Shown: piece by piece, positions 13,002-33,053 of the stretch
How positions within the stretch are numbered: the first letter of the stretch is position 1
Layout of the letters: the number at the start of each line of letters is the position of its first letter
Position numbers and translations under genes: made by a program
Source of the DNA: Spirodela intermedia
Lineage: Eukaryota; Streptophyta; Magnoliopsida; Alismatales; Araceae
DNA: 64,000 nt
NCBI GenBank assembly: GCA_902729315.2
Contig: LR746280.1
Span: 2,166,501 to 2,230,500, forward strand
Reading direction: 5' to 3'
The notes under the pieces: model-generated
Told to the model about the DNA's origin: nothing
Seen by the model: the letters and a program-made list of their open reading frames with translations, nothing else
Database searches by the model: none

Positions 13002-16000
13002 TGATGATAGCATTGTGAGCAACCGGGTTGATAAGAGACTTCTGTGAATCTAATAAAACGTTTATCTCTAAAGTTATCGATACATGAGAAAATAATTAGA
13101 TGGTGAAATTTATTGGAAGAGATTTAGAGTTTTTTCTTTCCCGAATTATACTGAAAGAGGAAAAATGATGATGATGATGATGATGATGATGGTAACATTA
13201 TGAGAATTGGGATAATAAGAGGCTTCTGTGAATCTAAGTCTACAGTTATCGATACATGAGAAAATAATTAGATGGTAAAATTTATTGGAGGAGATTTAGG
13301 GTTTTTTCTTCCTAGAATTATACTAAAAGAGGAAGAATGCGATTAACCAGCTGGTTATGGTGGTACCATCAACATCAGGAGCCAAATCATCATCCGGCGG
13401 ACGGAAGCCTGAGCAGTAGTTCACAGGAAGACCTTTTGATGCGTTTTCCGACCTCGCCTTTGTCGTCATTGAGAGTGCACCTTCTTCACCCTGCATCAAC
13501 AGAGACATCAAGATTCATCAGCTAAAATCTTGATACAAGAAAAATAGCCTCGAGATGATAAATAAATAAATAAATCCACATCATTTCTGAGTGAAATATA
13601 ATTGGTCCGAAAAAAGAAGCTACCGGAGAGAAAGACTGCTCCCATTGAAATATCGGGGGTACCTTGAGCCCATTTATATACTCAATTTGGCAAGGAAATC
13701 AGGCTGTGTTTGGCCATGAATTGGACCATACAAGTTAATCATCAGATTCTGGGTCGATCTGTTCTAAACCTGGCCAATTTTGGGTCTAATTATATATGTG
13801 AAAGATCGTGGACTAGAAATCACAATCAAGTCCGTTCAATGAACCCAGAGTACTCTCTGCATGTAAGGCCTCGATTAACTATGTATCTTCGAAATGAAAA
13901 AAAAAAAAAGCCTTCTTGTGAATGGCATTTGTTACCAAGTTACTTGGTAATTATGTCGCTCACCCAAAAGAAACCCATAAATGTGAGAACTAAATCATAT
14001 CTTAAATCCCTCCCCCCCATAATGTCAATGCATTTATTGTAATCAACGTATTGTAAAACTGAGGAATTATAGAGCTAATGAGCACATGGACTTGATAAAA
14101 ACCAAACTAATCCGAAAGAAAAACGGAACCAACAGCTGGATAATTTGAAATGTTTTTGCCTATTTTGTGTAGATATGCTTCCACAAAATAACCTGAGGAA
14201 TGGAAAGGTATCCAAAGATGGCAAGTTAGCCAGCTCACTCCAGACAGAGAAAACATCTCGCAGTAACCCAAGTAATAAAAGAAATGGAAACCCAGAAGCC
14301 TAGAGAATGAAGTCTTTATGAACCAAATTTATTTTCCCAAGAATTTAACTTAAATGGGCATCCGCAAGTTGATCTATAAAAAGAGAAAATCCAACCACCA
14401 TGGAAATTCGGAAAATGGAAAATGTGGTTGAGAACAGATATTGCGGAAGGTAATATAGATGCTTTTTTCTTGAGGGTAATTGAAAAAAAATAGAGAAGCT
14501 GGGTTGAAATAAATGGTAAAGCTAAAATTCGTGTTTTTTGAAAGTACCAAGAAACAACCTTTACAACTAAACCAGAGTGGACACTTCTTCTTTTCATGAG
14601 CATCAGCAGGGGATCTACGTAACCTTCGTGATAGAATCCAGCAATAATAGCTTCCCTCCCCCGAGCCTGAAGGAAAGGCCAAGTGTCAGTAACAGAGAGT
14701 TTACCACGACTAAACATATGGGCCCGATAATCTGATAGGGATGGATAGACTGACCCTCACAATTTGCTGAACCTTTTCAGAAGTTGCCAATGGCGGTCGT
14801 TTTTTGATGTGCTCTCTGAGGGCAATTAAGGAATATCTGCAGAATCAATCTGTGCATGAGGAACCTTGCTCGTAAGAATGATCATTATGATGAGAGGATG
14901 CTAAGGATTAAAATATTATGAAAAATAGTGGATATCAATTTAAAAAATGTCATCATATTCAAAATGAAATGAAGTACGTGACAGTGTCTTCTTAACATCA
15001 GCAGTGATATAACTAATCAAAATTTTGTATTTAACTTTTAGAAGAATGGGCTCACATCCTCTGGGTAAGATTGGAACATCCAACGTCAACCAATCCACAT
15101 CGGGAAGTAAGCCAGCAGATCTCCTTTTAAGCTCAGGTTCCGAGCTTAAGAACAAGCAGAGCGATTTAAAGGAACATATTATTGAAAGCCAGGAGAGGAG
15201 GGGCTGCCCACGATCTACAGCCATCACTCAAGACAGAGTATCCGCGCCATAAGATGGAGCACTCACAAAAGAACAATTTGCAGGATATCTGGTGCAAATA
15301 CAAATATGAGGGCGTGATGGATCGGGTGGAGGGTGGTATAAGTATGAGCTCAGATAATTCAGAATCCGGGGAGCTACATTAGTTTGTTGAATACGAATTT
15401 CTTCTTGACTGACGTAGTTTCGAATTAATCAGATCCAAATACTAAGATGGTAACGCCATTTAATCAAATGAGATTTTCAGTAATCATTAAATTACCTAAC
15501 CCGAGTAGAAGAAAATAAAGTACAAGAAGGTGAAACTTGGAACACTGTCTCTGACAGTAAACTACTCTATGTGCGCGAAATCTTAACTGAGGAAAAATTG
15601 TGAAAATTTAGCCAAATTACTCTACCTGATGCAAAAAAGAAAGGTTCAAGAGAAACTTTTGATTTCCAAAAGAGATTCGGCATGCTACAAATAGTCAATA
15701 CCTAAACTGAAACTACAATTAATCAGCGGATGAACATTTTTGTTCCACTATACTGTACAAGCCATATGAATCCCAGAGCATTGAGCTGAATCATGGTCCA
15801 CTTTTGAAAAGGAAAGTGCATATAGAGCGACATTGAACCTCAGAAATAAGTCACTGAAAGCTATACAAGGATACAGTAGTAAGAACACATACAGAGAAGG
15901 GCATGCTTCGCGTTGACTTACATAGGCCAGACCGACATTCTCATCCTGAAAAAATAAAGGATGATGTATACAATATCTAAAACATCTGCATTCAAGGAAA

Positions 16001-17974
16001 CCAATCACAAGAAACTGTAAGATGCACCTCGAGGAGCTTTTTTGCTTGTAACGGGGACAAATGGGTATTGGCACCCATGAATTTCAGCATTTGTTCTTCG
16101 GTGACACCCCCCTAGAAACCACAAAGGTCCGACACTTTAAATAGATTGAAAATAATATGCCCAACAATTGAACAACCAAGCATAAAAAGTTGAAAAAAAT
16201 TGATATGATACAGTACATAGAATAAAAGGAACAGATTTTTTTGGACCTTAGGAGGCATCCAATCAACACCATGAAGTAGGCAAGACTCTCCGTAACAAGC
16301 TCTCACTGCGGCAACAAACAATGTGCTCCTAAAGAATCGTGTATTTCCGTCATAAGGCTCACCATAGTGAGTCAATGATTTCACATCTGCCACAGGAGCA
16401 GAGCCTGACAAATAGAAAAGTTGTCAGAACGATTTTCTTAAAACCTAATGGGAAAAAAATTAGCCAAAGAATATATCACCTGGCTCCCCATCAAAAGCAA
16501 GGCAATAGGCCTTCAGTTCACGGTCTGTCTCTCTATTCATTCGCTGTCCTATTAAAAATGCAGAGATCAGCGATTCGCTGACCTTTTTCGACTTTCCATC
16601 CTCAGACTCCAGAGGGAGAACATCCTTTAAAACACCTTGCACCTCCTCAAAACCTAGATGCCCACCTGCTAGCACCTCTCTCAGAGCACCGACCAATCTC
16701 ATCTCAGCAGTGCTCTGGCCAACAAATTGAGGACCAACAGAACTGCCTCCCATTATTGTACCCTCAGGATCTGCTATAAAGATAATATCAGGAGAAAGAA
16801 CTTGAACCAGCTGTGGCCAGAATTCCTTCATCACACGTGCCTCTCCCTCACTCCATTGTGTGTCTTCTGGAAATGCATTTGCACGTATTGTCATCGCAGC
16901 AAAGAAAGCCCCAAGCTGGGCTTGAGAGACTTCCGAATCTTTCAGTTCTCCGCTAGCTTAGGCAATGAAAAGGTAGTAAGGAAAGGAATTAGAGAGGATG
17001 GAATATGTTGTTCTTAATGAAATATACAACAAAAAAGGGAAAATTGTCAAAGATCACATGCTGTGCCACAGGCAGAGAGTTGACGTTGTTAGTGACACCA
17101 TTGATAGAAATAACAAGATTGACCTCGTTTTCATGAAACGAATCAATGCACACATGGCAATGAGAAGGTTATTTCGCGTAAAAATGGATGAAAATGACGG
17201 TATTCTGATTTCGACGCTACCCATATTAGCCAGTCAATATACAAGAATTTCGAATATAAACTTACGTTTGGTTTTCTAAACACAAATTCCATGTCTAAAC
17301 TGGCAACACAAATTCCTTCGAATTCAACCACAAAGAGTTACGAACTAAAAGGTAAGAGTTCTCGTCTGTAACTTGGTCAATATTTCCATAATGCACACCA
17401 ATATAAATAATACTGAGTGAATTGCTGAAAAAGGAGGTAAGTAAATCAAAATGTTGGATTATTCTATTTAATGAAAAAGGGAAGGAAGCGACGAGGTATC
17501 TTCGCCCAAAAATTGAACGAGAGAGAGAGAGAGAGAGAGAGAACAACTAATGAAGTCAAAGACTCCAAGAGTAATTCAACCTGAACGGAGGATTGTGCCG
17601 AAAACTTTGAAGGCCTGTTCTTCGCTCAGCGGTCTCGTCTGCGTCGGTCCCGTGCAGACCCTCGCCTGGGCTTCCAGCACCGTCTGATTCGGCGGGGCGA
17701 TCCACGACGGCCGGTGGGAAGAAGACAAGGCCGGGTTCCGGAGATCCAGTCCCCCGAGTCCCAGCTCCTCCATCATCGCAGAATCAACGGAGGCGCACGA
17801 CACCTTGAGCGAACTCCTCAGCCTGGTCCAGCGGCGACCCTCGCTCCTCCTACAGGGGAACGCCATTCCGCACCGGTAATTCGACAGGCGCCAAGCTCCA
17901 TCGCGCGATACCGACCATGAGCTCCCAAATCCCCTGGCAATGGAGCTGACTTCCGGGCGGAAGACGGTGTCCAT
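11746..17974 (-). CDS. Plastid TrpD-family (glycosyltransferase family 3) protein, TrpD2/YbiB-like
   Basis: Ten exons on the minus strand, all in phase: 17974-17581, 16956-16480, 16404-16247, 16111-16028, 15945-15893, 14836-14755, 14666-14559, 13490-13367, 12631-12546 and 11967-11746; 595 residues. The first ~60 residues are Ser/Arg rich with few acidic residues, as in a chloroplast transit peptide. The rest matches the plant proteins usually named anthranilate phosphoribosyltransferase-like (Arabidopsis At1g70570 type), not the tryptophan enzyme PAT1. The enzyme's GTGGDG motif is replaced by HYGEPYDGNTR (about residues 303-313), and KHGNR is replaced by LHGVDWMPPK (334-343). The latter pattern recalls bacterial TrpD2, a DNA-binding relative. 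So a role in tryptophan synthesis is doubtful. The end of exon 6 is the least certain border (14755 or 14761). The C-terminus NYIKISHKLT looks complete. Confidence 0.87.
12195..12339. repeat. (TA)n and (GA)n microsatellites in the last intron of the TrpD-like gene
   Basis: A run of TA dinucleotides at about 12195-12225 is followed by an almost perfect (GA)n tract at about 12295-12339. Both lie in the intron between exons 9 and 10 of the minus-strand gene. Confidence 0.85.
12781..13341. repeat. Three-copy tandem repeat with unit of about 185-195 bp in an intron
   Basis: The same block recurs three times: a CTTCTGTGAATCTAA motif (near 12845, 13039 and 13223), then an A/T-rich stretch with TTATCGATACAT-like sequence, then GGTTTTTTCTTCC, then a (GAT)n run and GTGAGCAACCGGG. 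Spacing is about 194 then 184 bases. Copies are closely similar but differ by small indels, mostly in the GAT run. The array fills most of the intron between exons 8 and 9 and stops about 25 bases from exon 8. Confidence 0.85.
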
Positions 17975-18503
17975 GAAAGCCGCCCCCTCTTCTCTCTCTC
18001 TCCCCTTCCCTCCTCTCTCCTCTCCTCTGAGGCTTCTCCGTTCGTCAACTCTGCTTCACAACAACATGTGCAACAGATCGAAAGAAACCCGAGCTAGTGT
18101 GGGAAGGAGAAGTGAGGACGGTTTTTCTGAATTTATATTAGATTGATAAACCCTAATTCAAATTACACGTCATGTCAGTCGCTGACACCAACCGTCCACG
18201 TGGCCGCCCATCTGGTCCCGGCGTCCCTCCCACGTCACCCCGGTGCGGGGGGTGCCAGCTGTGCGGCCACGTATACAATTACCGTCGAAAATAGATACTT
18301 ATATCAGGGTGTATGATTTTTAAAGGTGTATTTTATAAAAAGGCGGTAAACCAAGCGATTTATAATGGCGGGCGGATGACACCGGGGCCGAATGATTACT
18401 CGGTGGGGATTTTTTTATAAATTCATGATGTGAGGCAGATGAAGGCTCATGCTGATGTAAGCCGTGACGGCAGCACCCGGTGACATGGGCCCACATGATC
18501 CTT

Positions 18504-18735
18504 CCACGTGTCTCTAGCTAAATACAGCCCAATAAGGAACTCTGGGCCATGCCCTTGATGGGCCTCATGTTTTGGGCTTTTATTGGGCTCATAACCGGAG
18601 CCAGCATCTCCGCTGAGCAACAGAACGACACCGAAACTCGGAGGGCCCTTGCGTTACCTGTAGCCCATGCAGCCCCTCGATTTACCGCGTGTCCTCAGGT
18701 GGACACGTTTCGACCCCTGCCCTCTCCTTAAAAGC
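18504..18735 (+). promoter_or_regulatory. Oleosin promoter with ABRE/G-box and RY box
   Basis: CCACGTGTC at about 18504-18512 is a strong ABRE (G-box core CACGTG 18505-18510). CATGCA at 18666-18671 is an RY element. TTAAAAG near 18728 may be the TATA element, about 70 bp before the ATG. A second CACGTG is at 18197-18202. ABRE plus RY is the usual signature of ABI3/FUS3/LEC2-driven seed expression, as expected for oleosin. Confidence 0.55.
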
Positions 18736-18795
18736 TCTCCTTCCACCCCTTCGCCTCACCTCCCATCCTCATCTCTCTCTCTCTCTCTCTCATCC

Positions 18796-19281
18796 ATGGC
18801 GGAGCACCGGACTCAGGCGCAGGAGCAGCTACACCACATCGGAGAGGGCGTGAAGGGGCTAATGCCGGAGAAGGGCCCATCGGCGTCGCAGGTGCTGGCA
18901 GTGGCGACACTGCTGCCCATCGGCGGCGTACTCCTCGCCCTCTCCGGCGCCACCCTCGCCGGCACGGTGATCGGCCTTGCCGTGACCGCACCCCTCTTCA
19001 TCATCTTCAGCCCCGTGCTGGTGCCGGCGGCGATAGTGGTCACCCTAGCAGTGACCGGATTCCTCGCCTCCGGTGCCTTCACCCTCACGGGGCTCTCCTC
19101 CATCTCGTGGTTGGTCAACTACCTGCGGGGGCTGCGGGAGAGGGCCCCGGGGTACGTGGAGGAAGCTAAGAGGCGCATGCACGAGACGGCGGGACACGTG
19201 GAGCAGCGAACCAAGGAGGCCGGCCAGAGGATCCAGAGCAGGGCGCAGGAAGGCGCCGCCGGCGGCGGCGGGAGGACGTGA
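18796..19281 (+). CDS. OLE: Oleosin, seed oil-body coat protein
   Basis: Single exon, 161 residues. A polar N-terminal segment of about 40 residues is followed by a hydrophobic stretch of about 70 residues. Within it is the proline knot PLFIIFSPVLVP, matching P-x5-S-P-x3-P, which makes the hairpin that enters the lipid-body core. After it come the conserved GLSSISWLVNYLRG and an amphipathic Arg/Glu-rich helix ending in a Gly-rich tail. Oleosin coats triacylglycerol droplets and is inserted through the ER. I chose ATG 18796 because it directly precedes a canonical oleosin N-terminus and follows a (CT)n leader; an in-frame start upstream at 18667 would add a non-conserved extension. The gene is GC-rich compared with its neighbours. 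I cannot firmly assign it to the H or L class. Confidence 0.94.
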   Translation: MAEHRTQAQEQLHHIGEGVKGLMPEKGPSASQVLAVATLLPIGGVLLALSGATLAGTVIGLAVTAPLFIIFSPVLVPAAIVVTLAVTGFLASGAFTLTGLSSISWLVNYLRGLRERAPGYVEEAKRRMHETAGHVEQRTKEAGQRIQSRAQEGAAGGGGRT

Positions 19282-21104
19282 AGGGCGGCACCGCCTCGTG
19301 GCGACTAAGGGAAGTGAAGCGGTTTTTACCGCTTCGGGTAGTAGGCTAGTTACGATAGACATGCGTATATTTTAACCCTACCGTGGTCTCATCGCGTTGC
19401 TCCCCCGTTCGTATTCGTATCAATAATAAGTGGATATCATGCCCCGAATATCGTATCTATGTACTTGGTCCTCTACGAGGTGGCATATGTGATATTTTAT
19501 TTATTCGTGAGGACTAATCAAAACTAAGTTCCTTTCAATAATCTAAGAATATGTCCCCGGTGAATCTTCTAGTATCTCCAATTCCACCACCAAATACGGA
19601 TATTTTTTAATAAATAGAAATAATTAATCAAATTAGAATGTGACATTTTTTCCATTTTTAATTAATTTATGAGTTTTTAAAAAATACAAATTAGTTGAAG
19701 TGGGGATATATAGGCAAATAATGGAGATATCAGGGGTTACGGGAGGAGTAGTTGCAGGGACCTACAAATTAAATAAAAATACTTTAAATTTTATGTAGAA
19801 ATTAATTATTACCTCCTAGGGATATGAAAATATATAAAGTATAATTGAATTATATTTTCTTGGTTAACGGCCTTTTCCTACTTCTGTGAGACCGTCATTC
19901 CGATGTGATTAGACTCTTCGACTGTGGTCCATTTTCCGGGGCTGTTGCTTTCGCTCGTTTAGCAACGAACGGTCCACGGATCGACCATGCTGGTTCACCG
20001 AAGGGTTCTGATTATACGGAAGGAGGCGGATGTGTGTCGGTGGACCAGTTCGTGTGGGCCCGGAACTGGACGGGTCGAAATTGTGCGCCACTTTTTCGGG
20101 CTCGGTGGTGGACCACTCAATATGGTCCATCGCCCTGCAACGTCGGAAATTTTTCAGGGGAAACTTCTTCGGCGAGTTCGAACCGACCTGCACGGCTCGC
20201 CGGAACCCGCCACCGCCGTCGTTGGAGGCGACGGCCGCTCGGGGCCGTCTGGTTCTAACTCGACGCTGCGACACGGCGACTGTCCTGCTGAGAGTTGCTG
20301 AAGAAGGCGGCCTCGCTGGCTTCTGCATATCCGAGAGCTTCGCCCCGTCCGGAGAGAAGCGGTATTGAAGTCCAGGCTGCCCGAGTTTACTGCCGAGTAG
20401 TCTGGAGTTTTCCGGTTCGGCTCACTCCTCCTGTTTCCATTTGATTGTAAATGTTTTGTTCCGACTGATGATTACTTGTAGAAGGAGACGGCCATTTCCC
20501 GTTTTTAGGGTTAGTTTTGGGCAGACTGATGCAGCGGAGTGACGGAGCTGATTTCAATCTGCTTTTGTCCACTTTTCGTCGCTTATCTTCCGGCGAGACG
20601 CATCATATGCCGTTGCCTGCCGCGAGTGGCACGCCGTCAAGCTCTTTTACATCTCCTTACATAATCAATTCATATTTTGGAAACCATTAGGTCAATTATG
20701 CTAGACATGCTACTGTTTTTGGTCGGATTTTGTGGTCAAAACAAACCACTCTGTAGGTCGGGTAAATTGTGGAAATATGCTAGAATATGTGATTATGTTT
20801 CTCAAACAGGTTTTTTTTTTTTCCGTGGGGAGGAGGCTGAAGGTATCACACATGCATATTCTTCAGTCCTTTATCGTATCTCCTGCTGTCAAATGCTCTC
20901 TCATAATGAATGATCTACCAGTTCAATGCCTTCGACGTTCTCATGCTTCCCAGACAGGAATCGAGATATCAAGTCCGGCGTGATGGGCTCAGGTTTCTCT
21001 TCCAGTAGATTACTTTGACATGTATGCCATCTCCAGTCAATTTATTTATCTCATATTTACGTATAGCTGGCGTAATCTCTGTGGCTTCGCATGCTTGAAG
21101 GGCG
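19282..21104. other. Spacer and probable 5' region of the FAR1-related gene
   Basis: The bases after 19282 should hold the oleosin 3'UTR, and 19600-19860 is AT-rich. A GC-rich island at about 19990-20370 carries overlapping open frames on both strands with no recognisable domain; this looks like base composition and may be the first untranslated exon or promoter of the downstream gene. T-rich sequence with possible acceptors continues to 21104, consistent with a 5'UTR intron. Confidence 0.4.
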
Positions 21105-23749
21105 ATGGATACTGTGGACAATAGAGGAAAAGAGGCTGTAGCCAAAGATGAGGCAGATAAATCTGTGTATCCATGCGATATCTCTGCCGAGCTGGTGCCA
21201 CAGCTTTACATGGAATTCGAATCTGAGAAAGATGCTTATGACTTTTACAACCATTATGCCATCAAGGCAGGCTTCAGTGTACGGAGAGGTAGAGACCACA
21301 AGAACAAAATGGGCGAGGTGCAAGATAAGTCATATTTTTGTTCCTGTGAAGGGTATTCTCTGAAAGATAAAAAAGATGAGAACGCCAAAGGTGCTCGTCT
21401 ATTGACGCGGAATGGTTGCAGGGCACAGATGAAGATTTCCAGTAGGACAACCGGAAAGTTTCGTGTTGTAAGGTTTATAGCAGAACATAACCACAGGCTT
21501 GCACCCCCCAGTATGTGCCATCTATTGAGATCACAGCGGTACTTAACAAGCAAAGTTGAAAAGAGCAACGATGAAAATGTTATGCCAAAGATGCCGTCTG
21601 ACTTGATGGTCTCTCATGCTGATGTGCATGATGACTCTGGTTTTCCTCACGTTGGTTATACAAATTGCCTATGTACCAAGCGAGCAAAACAGATGAAGAT
21701 CGGTGTAGCAGGAGGGATATTAGAATATCTGCAACATATGAGAGACAATGATCCCGATTTCTTCTGTGCAATCGAAGTGGATGTAGAAGATAAGGTTACA
21801 AATGTTTTTTGGGCTGATGGGAAGATGATCGTTGACTATAGCCATTTTGGTGATGTTACTTGTTTTGACACCACATACAAGAGATTCAATGAAAATTGCC
21901 CACTTTGCTTGTTCACCGGCGTGAACAACCACAAACAGACTATTATATTTGGTTCTGCCTTTATATATGATGAAACAGTGGATTCGTTTAAATGGTTGAT
22001 GGATACTTTCACGAAGGCTATGGGTGGTAAAAGGCCAAAAACCATTATAACAGAACGTGACGACGCAATTACCGCAGTTGTTGCATCTCAGTGGCCTGAA
22101 ACTCACCACAGGTTGTGCTTGTGGCATATTTATCAAGATGTTGTGAAGCAACATAGTAGTTTGGCTGGTATTAATTCAAAGTTTTCCAAGGACCTCCAGA
22201 GTTGTTTATATGAGTGTGAAGATAAAGATGAATTTGAAGGTACGTGGTGTGCATTTCTTAAGAAATATGATCTCACAGATAATGCGTGGTTGAGTCAATT
22301 ATATGGAGATAGAGAGAAGTGGGCTTTGGCATATGGAAGGGACAAATTTTGTGCAGATATGACTGGCAATCAGAGAAATGATCGTATGAACTATCAACTG
22401 AAGAAATATTTGGACCCTCAATTTGATATTGAAGAATTTCTTCAGCAATTCAATGTGCTGGTTGAAGACATCAGGGATGAGGAATTGAAAAAGGACTTCA
22501 AAGCAAGTCATGCTGTCCCGACTTTGGTTTTTCAGTCGGAGATTTTGAAGCATGCTTCTGTAGTGTATACACCAACCTTATTTTTGATGTTTCAAAGTGA
22601 GATGGAAAAGGTTTGGGATTCCGAAATGCTCATTTCCAGTGAGGTTGGGACATTAAGCGAGTATAAAATTACTCCCTTTGGAAAAACTCAGGCACATACT
22701 GTTAGGTTTAATGCAGAAAATTGTACAGTTTCCTGTAGCTGCCAAAAATTTGAGTTCATGGGGTTATTATGTGCTCATGCTTTGAAGATCATGGCCTTTA
22801 AGAATGTTAGGAGGATACCAGATCAATACATAGTGAAAAGGTGGACTAACGATGCAAAAGATACAAGAGAGAGAATTCACCATGCATTCACAGACGTAGC
22901 AGATCCAAAGGAACGAGTATCCAACCGTCACAGAGATTTGCGCATGAATTTCAATAAATTAGCAGCTAGGGCAGCTGAAACGGAAGAAACGTATGCCTTT
23001 GCTTGGACTGAGCTGGACAGAGTAATGTTCCTGGTTGAAGATAAGCTGAAAGCACTTTCACTCCGGAATCACAAGGTTCCTGGGCGCAGTGAAAGTGGAA
23101 CAGAGCGGGTAGATACGGATGCTGCTTATGAGAACGGAACGAATCATATTTATGATGTCGAGTCAGCTTTGGCGTCCAAAAACATAAAGAGGAAGAAATT
23201 TGATACCTGCATTGGCTCGAAGAGGAAAAAAGGTTCTATATTGAAAGCCATGACTAAAGGAAAAGGTCAAAAGGAGGCAGCTGAAGCAGATGAGCTCTCT
23301 CCTCCTCCTCAACCTGTAGCTGTTCAAACTGACACCATTAATTCAACTTCACTAAGTCAACAGGTGATACAAGGAAACAGACACCTTCCTAGACTCATGT
23401 AAATATGTATATCGATTGACGTTCTTCTTGTCTGGGCCATAGGAACCTCATGAAACAAGTACATTAAACGGTCACCCTGTGGACAGATGCACAAGTCAAC
23501 CATTTACATTCGATCAGGTACTCTCGAGATTTCCATTTTTTGTCACTAGTACTTCATTTCCTACAAGAAATTCATTGTGTTACTCTGTTTATGCAGCCCT
23601 CTCCTCACGATATATACCAACCCATCAGCAACAACGGCTCATTTATTCATTCCATCAGTTATCAGGTATTCTTTGCTGGGTTACCCACCAATTATGTTCC
23701 TAGTACAGCCTCTGTTTCGACCAGTACTTTCTCTCATTGCATCCAATGA
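21105..23749 (+). CDS. FRS: FAR1-related sequence (FRS) transcription factor, domesticated MULE transposase
   Basis: The main exon 21105-23363 encodes 753 residues. It could end unspliced at 23402 (765 residues), or splice in phase to 23443-23517 and 23597-23749 (828 residues). Domains in order: FAR1 zinc DNA-binding domain from about residue 45 (YDFYNHYAIKAGFSVRRGR to EHNHRL); MULE transposase core with D255 (CFDTTYK), D319 (TERD) and acidic residues around 376-378 (DEFE); then a SWIM zinc finger with C544, C546, C556 and H558. The C-terminal part has a basic nuclear-targeting-like stretch (KNIKRKKFD). FAR1/FHY3 relatives regulate light signalling and other programmes in the nucleus. No terminal inverted repeats are visible, so it is a host gene and not an active element. 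It is closest to the FRS5 group as I remember it. Confidence 0.9.
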
Positions 23750-25054
23750 CGCTCTTATAGAATCCCAGTGTGCCCACTGGTCAAGGTGGCATGGGCGTGA
23801 ATCGAACCCTAGCCCAAGGTATGGGCTTAAACAGTTGTCTTAACTATTATCTTGGCATCAGCGTTTTCTTAAACTCTTCTCTGAACATATGATGTAGGTA
23901 CGATCACCTGCAAGTGGATATAATAAGTAACTCATGCGTTGACTCTGGGTGAATGAAGAACAAGATCGGATTGGTCTTGGAGTAAAGATGGTTCTTCATA
24001 TTTTAATCTTTTTTGGGAAATATATTGATTCAGTGTCTTCAACCGAAGTAGTCTTCGGATCGACCTGTTCTAGGAACCAGATGCTCATTAGGGTGGTCTG
24101 GGGGTTCTTCCACGCCATGGTCTCAACACTGTGAGACCTCCTGCTCTCGAATCAGAGTCCTCTGTGATGGGGCTTTTTTCTTCAGTTTTCTTTCCTTAGG
24201 ATAACTATTAGGATGTACATAGGAAGAGGTTCTGGAAATGGATATGATGCATTACGGTGGATCTTACTGCTGTCTGATATATTCTATAAATGTATATATC
24301 ATGGAGTTTTGCGACTCTTTAAGCTTTTTTTCTTGGCCTTCTCAGAGCATATATCCGTGTACCCGTCTATTTTTCCCTTCATATTTCGGTGCCTTTCCTG
24401 ATTTGATGCCAAGAACCGTGAAACCACTAGCAGGGCCAGTTTTTTTTTTTTTTTCTGTTGTCGGTACTTGCTATAGCGCAAGCCCATGGGAAATGGGCCG
24501 GACTAGATGTGTTAATGGGCCGTGATGGCTCCAATAACAGATGGAGCCCAGGGATGTATTTACTGTGCTGGGCCTAGCCTAGGCGTATGGAAAGCTCAGA
24601 AATTGCCTCTGTGCGTCGTGTGGTCCTCCAGATGTTCTTCAGAGAGAGAGAGAGAGAGAGATGCCGCGTAAATTGGGCCCAATTTAAACTATAATTGGGC
24701 TTTTAGCCGTGTTAATGATGCAGTTTGGAGAATTTCTTGCAACATGCAGGTCATTTTGGGGAAAGCGCTCGAATAGAAATATTTATGACATATCGGTTCA
24801 GGATAAATGTAAAAACAAGTGCTCATTTTTTCAGGGCTTTTCCCAAAAAAAGTCGTAAAAATATCTACAACCTATTGTTTAAGATTAATATGAAAAAAAA
24901 GGAGAAACAAATAACAGCCCCAGGCTTCTAAGAGGGTATTTTAGTCATTCAAGTCACCCACCCCCTCCCCGTTCGTCGAACACGCGTCCCCCGTTTCTCT
25001 CTCCGACTTATCCGACAACAATAGTGCAGACGAGAAGAGCTCGAGCTTACAGCT

Positions 25055-25089
<35 letters not shown>

Positions 25090-25109
25090 AGAGGAGGAGG
25101 AGGAGGAGG
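23750..25109. other. Spacer and EXECUTER leader
   Basis: I see no coding sequence. A (GA)n tract at about 24642-24661 lies in the distal promoter. The last ~50 bases before the EXECUTER ATG are (AG)n (about 25056-25085) followed by (GAG)n, so the 5'UTR is purine-rich. The region 23770-23850 resembles a degraded repeat (ATGGGC-type words) but I could not assign it. Confidence 0.45.

Positions 25110-33053
<7,944 letters not shown>

Noticed and set aside
15922-15945. A 24-nt micro-exon in the TrpD-like gene using the GTAAGT donor
   Set aside because: The conserved VSQREACPSL text continues past it, and the GTATGT donor at 15892 gives the correct phase with the next exon.
19905-20368. Overlapping long frames on both strands in a GC-rich patch
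   Set aside because: No domain, no splice continuation and mutual overlap; explained by high GC and few stops. Likely promoter or leader.
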